Source: Angelobacter sp036502105 (GTDB taxonomy: Bacteria; Acidobacteriota; Terriglobia; Terriglobales; Acidobacteriaceae). Taken from it: a stretch of DNA of 11,791 nucleotides. Shown piece by piece: positions 7,115 to 11,791 of the stretch. How positions within the stretch are numbered: the stretch's first letter is position 1; each line of letters opens with the position of its first letter. Below the pieces are notes generated by a model. The model did no database searches and had not been told where the DNA came from. It was given only the letters and a program-made list of their open reading frames with translations. The stretch spans positions 1 to 11,791 of the forward strand of contig DASXZE010000381.1 of the NCBI GenBank assembly GCA_036502105.1, read 5' to 3'. A program made the translations under genes and the position numbers.

Positions 7115-7600
7115 ATGGCCAAGGAACTACACATTGTCGGCTTTCGCGTGGGACGCGAGGTGTTTGGCGTGCCAATCTCGCTGATACACGAGATTGTCCG
7201 CGTGCCGGAAATCACCTCCGTGCCGGACGCCCCCGGCTACGTACAGGGAGTGATCAACCTGCGTGGCAAGATTGTCTCCGTAGTGGACCTGCGTCGCCGT
7301 TTTGGAGAGAAAGATATTAAACCGAGCAAGAAAAACCGCATACTGGTTTCAGAGATGTACGGCAAGCTGGTGGGGCTGATAGTGGACAGTGCATCAGAGG
7401 TGCTGAAGATCCCAGAGAGCGATGTGGAATTGCCGCCGGTGTTTGACCAGGGCGAGTTGAACTATGTGACCGGCGTTGGCAAGCTGAATGGCCGGCTGAT
7501 CATATTGATTGACTTGAACAAGATCCTGCAAAAAGGCGAGTTGCGGCGGCTGAGCGAAACCGCTGAACCACAGATGTCAGTCGCTTCGATTGGATTCTAA
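7115..7600 (+). CDS. cheW: CheW chemotaxis coupling protein
   Basis: A 161-residue single CheW-like beta-barrel that bridges receptor tips and the CheA P5 domain at the inner face of the membrane. The diagnostic stretch VQGVINLRGKIVSVVDLRRR lies at about residues 43-62, preceded by the typical FGVPISLIHEIVRVPEIT segment at about 17-34. The second half has VGLIVDSASEVLKIP at about 86-100 and ends with LIILIDLNKIL at about 128-138. Length is usual for the family. Start ATG 7115 is preceded by AAGGAG (7105-7110) at a short 4-base spacing. It follows the receptor stop by 15 bases and precedes cheR by 101 bases that contain a purine-rich repeat tract. Identity is secure. Confidence 0.97.
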   Translation: MAKELHIVGFRVGREVFGVPISLIHEIVRVPEITSVPDAPGYVQGVINLRGKIVSVVDLRRRFGEKDIKPSKKNRILVSEMYGKLVGLIVDSASEVLKIPESDVELPPVFDQGELNYVTGVGKLNGRLIILIDLNKILQKGELRRLSETAEPQMSVASIGF

Positions 7601-7610
7601 GCGGGCAACA

Positions 7611-7700
7611 AGAACTAGAACGGAAAGAACTGGAACAAGATTTGAGAACGGAAGAAGCAGGAACGGAAAGCGCAAAAATAGAAAGCGTAAGAACTGAAAC
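7611..7700 (+). repeat. Purine-rich spacer with degenerate GAACGGAA repeats before cheR
   Basis: Across these 90 bases about 78% are purines and half are A. The octamer GAACGGAA occurs at 7618, 7646 and 7661, with relatives GAACTGGAAC at 7627 and GAACTGAAAC at 7691; GAAC occurs seven times in all. A TTG at 7642 opens an in-frame 20-codon extension of cheR across the tract, giving an acidic, low-complexity peptide. The tract may be an untranslated leader that aids ribosome loading, a slippage-derived repeat, or an N-terminal extension. Confidence 0.7.
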
Positions 7701-7701
7701 C

Positions 7702-8607
7702 ATGGCCACACCGAGTGTGCAAATCCAAATCAGTGAACCGGAATACAAGCTGCTGCAGACGCTGGTGTACCAGGAATGCGGCATGTATTTCGACGAGCGA
7801 CGGGCGCATTTTCTGCAGGACCGGTTACAGCGCCGCCTGAAAATCTGCGGACTGGATACGTTTTACGCCTACTATCGCCTGCTCACCAGTCATCAGGGCC
7901 GCGCGGAGCTGAGCGCGCTGGTGGAAAATCTCACGGTGAACGAGACCAGCTTCTTCCGCAATAAGCCGCAGCTTGAGCTGTTCCACAAAACTGTTCTGGA
8001 AGAATTGCTGCGCCGCAAACAGGAGCGCCGTGACTGGAACCTGCGCTTCTGGTGCGCCGGATGTTCCACCGGCCAGGAGCCATACACGCTGGCCATGCTG
8101 GTGTGTGACGCGCTGGCTTACTACTATCTGCGCAACCCACTGCCTTTTGAAATGCCAACGCCCAAGCCGTTGATTCCACCGCCGTGGAAGGTGGAGATCC
8201 TGGCTTCTGACATTAACTATTCCGTGTTGCGCACCGCGCAGGATGGCGCGTATCCAGAGAGCCAGATGGAAAGTGTGGACTACGCCTACCGCCTGCGCTA
8301 CTTCGATAAAGTTGGCGACCGCTATGCGGTAAAGCGCGGACTGAAAGATTTAGTCCATTTTGACTTCCATAATTTGAAGACGGAATTCCTGCCGCAGCGC
8401 AATGACATTATTTTCTGCCGCAACGTAATGATTTATTTTGACGAAGCCGAGCAGAAGCGCCTGGTGGAAAAACTGTATCGCTGCCTGAATCCTGAAGGCT
8501 TCCTTTTTATAGGGCACGCTGAAAGTTTGTTTGGGCTTTCTGATAAGTACAAGATGGTCCACCAAAACAATGGCACGGCGTACCAGCGGATTGAGGTGAT
8601 CGGGTGA
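7702..8607 (+). CDS. cheR: CheR chemoreceptor glutamate methyltransferase
   Basis: Transfers methyl groups from S-adenosylmethionine to receptor glutamates. From ATG 7702 it is 301 residues. The N-terminal helical domain begins ISEPEYKLLQTLVYQ. Then come NETSFFRN at 80-87, the AdoMet-binding motif WCAGCSTGQEPYTLAM at 117-132, ASDIN at 168-172, GAYPE at 182-186, DIIFCRNVMIYF at 235-246 and GHAESL at 271-276. A proline-rich stretch at about 145-162 (PLPFEMPTPKPLIPPPW) is an insertion relative to compact CheR proteins. There is no TPR tail. ATG 7702 was chosen because family homology starts a few residues later; a TTG at 7642 would add 20 acidic residues. No strong ribosome site precedes the ATG, only the purine-rich tract. 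The stop overlaps the cheA start as GTGA. The receptor it most likely modifies is two genes upstream. Confidence 0.96.
   Translation: MATPSVQIQISEPEYKLLQTLVYQECGMYFDERRAHFLQDRLQRRLKICGLDTFYAYYRLLTSHQGRAELSALVENLTVNETSFFRNKPQLELFHKTVLEELLRRKQERRDWNLRFWCAGCSTGQEPYTLAMLVCDALAYYYLRNPLPFEMPTPKPLIPPPWKVEILASDINYSVLRTAQDGAYPESQMESVDYAYRLRYFDKVGDRYAVKRGLKDLVHFDFHNLKTEFLPQRNDIIFCRNVMIYFDEAEQKRLVEKLYRCLNPEGFLFIGHAESLFGLSDKYKMVHQNNGTAYQRIEVIG
8593..8600 (+). promoter_or_regulatory. Ribosome binding site inside cheR that fixes the GTG start of cheA
   Basis: GAGGTGAT, a strong complement to the 16S rRNA 3' end, lies in the last codons of cheR seven bases (counting from GAGG) before GTG 8604. It supports the unusual GTG start and reinitiation of translation at the GTGA overlap. 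Confidence 0.7.
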
Positions 8608-10733
8608 CATTCTTCTCTGATGATCGCGCCTCTGAACTCCGGGAACTCTTCTTTGAGACGGCAACAGAATTGTTGCAGACGCTCAATGAAGAAGGCCTGG
8701 AGCTGGAGAAGCGCCCAGAAGACGAAGAGGTGCTGCGCCGCGTGCGTCGCACGGTGCACACGCTCAAGGGCGACTCCGCCGCTTGTGGATACACGGAACT
8801 CAGCGACTTGTCGCACGCGCTGGAAGATGTTTTAAAACCAGAAGTGGCCGCGCTGAGCCAACAGGCGCTGGCAGAAGTGGTGCTGATAGCCGCCGATACT
8901 TTTAGCTCCATGCTTTCCGCCTACCACGGCAACATGCAGCCGCCGGCGGGTGAAGAGCTGAAGCAGCAGATTCTCTCGCTCACAAGAAAGCCGGCCAGCA
9001 ATGTCCGCTATAAATTGCAGGCGCGTTTTGTGTGGAGTGAATACGAACAGATTGTTGTGGCAGATGCGTTGAGCCACGGCGAGAGCGTTTACAACGTGGC
9101 GTTCTCCATTGAGCCGCAATGCCCCATGCGGGGGGCGGCCATGCAGCTGATTCGCAATGTGCTGCAAGGCTGCGGACGCTTATTGGCCATTGCGCCGGAC
9201 CAGAGCACGCTGAGCAACGATCTTGATGTGGTGGAAGCAGCCATCGCCAGCGAGCACGCAGAGGAGTGGATTGCCAAGAAATGCCGCATTCCTTCAGTGG
9301 TTGCGGATGTTCTGATTCAGAAAGCCGGCCGGCAGCAAGAACAAACTGACGACGTGCTGGATATTGTGAAGCACGTAACAGCGCCAGTGGATGACGAAAC
9401 TGAAGTGGCGATCCATGCGGAAGAGATGCCACGGACCTCCGTTATGGCACCGGCTGAGCCTGAAGTTTCCGCTGCGGCAAGTGCACAGGCAGCCGCGCTG
9501 GCAGATACTCCACCGGCAAGTTTCGCCAGCATGTCTGAAACTTTGCTGCGCGTGGACGCGGACAAAATTGATTCCGTGCTGAACCTGGTGGGCGAACTGA
9601 TTATCGCCAAGAGCATGTTGCACCAGGCGATCAACGAATTTGACAAGCGGTATCCTAAGGATCCGCTGAAGATGCGCTTCTCTGACGCCATGGCATTCCA
9701 AGCGCGGATCATGAATGATCTGCAAAAGTCAGTCATGAAGATCCGCATGGTTCCGGTGGAGCATCTGTTCCGCCGCTTCCCTCGCGTGGTACGAGATGTG
9801 TCTAAATCGTGCGGCAAGGAAGTAAATCTGGTCGTCACCGGCCAAGACACTGATCTGGATAAAAGCATTCTGGATATGCTGGCCGAGCCGTTGGCACACC
9901 TGGTTCGCAACGCAGTAGATCATGGCATTGAATCTCCGACGGAGCGCATCAATGATGGCAAGCCAGCGCAAGGCACCGTAACGCTGGACGCATATCACCA
10001 GGGCAACCAGATTGTGATTGAAGTAACAGACGATGGACACGGCTTGAATCGCGAGAAGCTGCTCGCCAAAGCCGTGGAACGTGGACTCATCAAGCGGGGC
10101 GATGCGGCAGTGATGAATGAAGCCGATGTCAACGCTCTCATTTTCCATCCTGGACTGAGCACGGCAAGCGAGGTCACCTCCATTTCCGGACGAGGCGTGG
10201 GCATGGACGTGGTGAAAACTGTGCTGGAAAAACTGAAAGGCACAGTCAGCATCAAGACAACCCCGGGAAAAGGAACCACCTTCTTCTTAAAAGTGCCGCT
10301 TACGCTGGCCATCATTAAAGCTTTGCTTTTCCGCGTGGGCGAGCGTTTATACGCGATACCGCTGGCATCTGTGGTTGAGATTACGCGCACCACGCAGGGA
10401 GCGCTGCATCGGGTGGACAATCACGATGTAATGCAACTGCGCAATGAAGTTTTGATGCTGCTGCATCTCAATCAACTGGCCAAAGAGCCGGCGAGTACAG
10501 ACAAAATGTTTGTGGTTGTTGTCACTACCGGCGAGCGCAAGTTCGGTTTGGTGGTGGACCATCTGGTAGGCGAAGAAGAATTAGTGATCAAGGCGATGGA
10601 CGATCACCTGGTAGCCACGGACCTTGTGAGTGGCGCGTCCATTCTGGGTGATGGCACGGTCGTATTGATCCTGAATCTTTCAAGTGTGGTGGCAAAGTTA
10701 GGAAAGTTGCAAATGGTAGGGGCGACAGCATGA
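8604..10733 (+). CDS. cheA: CheA chemotaxis histidine kinase
   Basis: A 709-residue cytoplasmic kinase that autophosphorylates under receptor/CheW control and passes phosphate to CheB and a CheY. Domains in order: P1 Hpt at about 5-120 with H52 in VHTLKGDSAACG; a P2-like response-regulator-docking domain at about 134-225 (YNVAFSIEPQCPMRGA); an Ala/Pro-rich linker at about 240-310; P3 dimerisation at about 315-390 (DSVLNLVGELIIAKS); P4 ATPase with N-box LAHLVRNAVDHG at 430-441, G1 DDGHG at 476-480, FHPGLST at 514-520 and G2 GRGVGMD at 529-535; and the CheW-like P5 at about 565-700. All catalytic motifs are intact and length is usual. The GTG start overlaps the cheR stop and has a strong ribosome site; the stop overlaps cheB as ATGA (10730-10733). 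No receiver is fused, unlike the CheA-CheY fusions of some gliding systems. Confidence 0.97.
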   Translation: MTFFSDDRASELRELFFETATELLQTLNEEGLELEKRPEDEEVLRRVRRTVHTLKGDSAACGYTELSDLSHALEDVLKPEVAALSQQALAEVVLIAADTFSSMLSAYHGNMQPPAGEELKQQILSLTRKPASNVRYKLQARFVWSEYEQIVVADALSHGESVYNVAFSIEPQCPMRGAAMQLIRNVLQGCGRLLAIAPDQSTLSNDLDVVEAAIASEHAEEWIAKKCRIPSVVADVLIQKAGRQQEQTDDVLDIVKHVTAPVDDETEVAIHAEEMPRTSVMAPAEPEVSAAASAQAAALADTPPASFASMSETLLRVDADKIDSVLNLVGELIIAKSMLHQAINEFDKRYPKDPLKMRFSDAMAFQARIMNDLQKSVMKIRMVPVEHLFRRFPRVVRDVSKSCGKEVNLVVTGQDTDLDKSILDMLAEPLAHLVRNAVDHGIESPTERINDGKPAQGTVTLDAYHQGNQIVIEVTDDGHGLNREKLLAKAVERGLIKRGDAAVMNEADVNALIFHPGLSTASEVTSISGRGVGMDVVKTVLEKLKGTVSIKTTPGKGTTFFLKVPLTLAIIKALLFRVGERLYAIPLASVVEITRTTQGALHRVDNHDVMQLRNEVLMLLHLNQLAKEPASTDKMFVVVVTTGERKFGLVVDHLVGEEELVIKAMDDHLVATDLVSGASILGDGTVVLILNLSSVVAKLGKLQMVGATA

Positions 10734-11791
10734 GTGAGAAATTGCGAGTCCTGGTGGTGGATGATTCCGCGTTAATGCGGAAGTTAATTCCACAAATCCT
10801 TGCCCAAGACAGCGAAATTGAAGTTGTGGGAACGGCGATGGATGGAGAGTTTGGTCTCAAAAAGATTGAGGACCTTCGTCCTGACGTGGTAACGCTCGAC
10901 CTGGAAATGCCGCGCATGGATGGCCTGGAAACATTGCGACAGATCACGCGCAAGTTTCGCGTGCCGGTGATTGTGGTCAGCGCGCTGACCACAGACGGCG
11001 CAAGCGCGACCTTTAAAGCGCTGGCGCTGGGAGCCTTTGATTTTGTTCCCAAGCCGCGGGACGCTGCGTCCGCGCGCATGGATGAGATTGCGCTGGACCT
11101 GATCAAGAAGATCAAAGTGGCGGCGAAGAGCAAGATGCGCAACACCACTGCGCCCATGATGTTTGACCGGCCCAAGCCGCACAAAGCACCGCGTGCACGG
11201 CGTGAGCCCAGCAAGATCGTAGCGATTGGAATTTCTACTGGCGGACCGAACGCGCTGCAGTATGTGCTTTCACAACTGCCAGGTGATTTTCCGGGAAGCA
11301 TTGTTGTAGTGCAGCATATGCCGGAAGGGTTTACAGAAATGTTCGCTCGCCGGCTGGATGAGTCCTGTGCCATCGACGTGAAGGAAGCGCAGTCGGGCGA
11401 TCTGCTGATTGCCGGACGCGCGCTGATCTGCCCTGGAGACCGGCATATGAAAGTCCGGCGCATGCCGCTGGGAAATACCGTGGTGCTTTCTGATGAAGAT
11501 CGCATCAACGGGCACAGACCGTCAGTAGATGTTTTGTTCCGCTCAGTAGCCGCAGAGTTTGGCAGCAGAGCGGTTGGCGTAATCATGACCGGTATGGGCG
11601 ATGACGGCGCTGACAGCCTGGGCCTGATGAAAGATGCAGGCGCATTAACGATTGCCCAGAGTGAAGATTCCTGCACGGTTTTTGGCATGCCTAAAGCTGC
11701 CATTGAACGCGGGCACGCCATGCGCGTGGTGCCGCTGGATATGCTGGCCAACACGCTGGCCATGCAATGCAATCCGGAAAGAATTGCTCGA
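10730..11791 (+). CDS. cheB: CheB protein-glutamate methylesterase/deamidase (open at right edge)
   Basis: Removes receptor methyl groups and deamidates glutamines when phosphorylated by CheA, opposing CheR. The 354 visible codons include an N-terminal receiver (about 5-125) with D11/D12, phospho-acceptor D57 in VVTLDLEMPRMDG, S84 and K108 (FVPKPR); a basic linker (about 130-160); and a C-terminal esterase domain. Catalytic residues by alignment with known CheB are S169 (GISTGGP), H196 (VVQHMPEG) and D292 (TGMGDDGAD). The reading frame is still open at the last base, and the family's usual length suggests only a short tail is missing. ATG 10730 overlaps the cheA stop (ATGA), with GGTAGGGG just upstream (10715-10722) as ribosome site. 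A long open frame on the opposite strand (10588-11772) is a shadow of this gene. Confidence 0.97.
   Translation, partial: MSEKLRVLVVDDSALMRKLIPQILAQDSEIEVVGTAMDGEFGLKKIEDLRPDVVTLDLEMPRMDGLETLRQITRKFRVPVIVVSALTTDGASATFKALALGAFDFVPKPRDAASARMDEIALDLIKKIKVAAKSKMRNTTAPMMFDRPKPHKAPRARREPSKIVAIGISTGGPNALQYVLSQLPGDFPGSIVVVQHMPEGFTEMFARRLDESCAIDVKEAQSGDLLIAGRALICPGDRHMKVRRMPLGNTVVLSDEDRINGHRPSVDVLFRSVAAEFGSRAVGVIMTGMGDDGADSLGLMKDAGALTIAQSEDSCTVFGMPKAAIERGHAMRVVPLDMLANTLAMQCNPERIAR

Noticed and set aside
7601..7701. Separate small gene in the cheW-cheR spacer
   Set aside because: The only open frame there is the in-frame upstream extension of cheR; composition is low-complexity.
10588..11772. A 394-codon open frame on the minus strand
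   Set aside because: It lies antisense to the end of cheA and to cheB, both of which have intact conserved motifs. Its translation is serine/arginine-rich with no recognisable domain, typical of a shadow frame in GC-rich coding DNA.

Overview
The window looks like a bacterial chromosome segment carrying two divergent signal-transduction operons separated by a 390-base intergenic region (4637-5026). It is gene-dense, with stop/start overlaps inside the operons. Protein style (a long GAF/PAS soluble kinase, an NtrC-type regulator, a compact che operon) would fit Acidobacteriota or a deltaproteobacterium-like lineage. That is an impression from style only; there is no rRNA or other marker gene here to fix the taxonomy.

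Left half, minus strand (4636 down to 1): a 1142-residue sensor histidine kinase without membrane segments, then a 135-residue single-domain receiver, then an NtrC-type sigma-54 activator cut by the left edge (269 residues visible: receiver plus part of AAA+). Each junction is a 4-base ATGA overlap, so the three genes are very probably co-transcribed and translationally coupled. This is a two-component system with one kinase and two candidate receivers.

Right half, plus strand (5027 to the end): a transmembrane methyl-accepting chemotaxis protein, cheW, cheR, cheA and cheB (354 codons visible, open at the right edge). cheR/cheA overlap as GTGA and cheA/cheB as ATGA. Together these form a complete core: receptor, coupling protein, methyltransferase, kinase and methylesterase. 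CheY, CheC, CheD and CheZ are not seen and may lie downstream or elsewhere.

The intergenic region is the least ordinary part. It holds a sigma-54-like -24/-12 candidate with exact GG/GC spacing pointing at the receptor gene, three copies of the octamer CTGGCAGG (one just upstream of the kinase start, two forming an inverted repeat in the presumed receptor leader), and several dyads. With an NtrC-type activator encoded in the divergent operon, the testable idea is that the left-hand two-component system controls transcription of the chemosensory operon. A purine-rich tract with degenerate GAACGGAA repeats separates cheW and cheR. No mobile element, CRISPR, tRNA or rRNA was recognised, and nothing here amounts to a clearly new enzymatic system.
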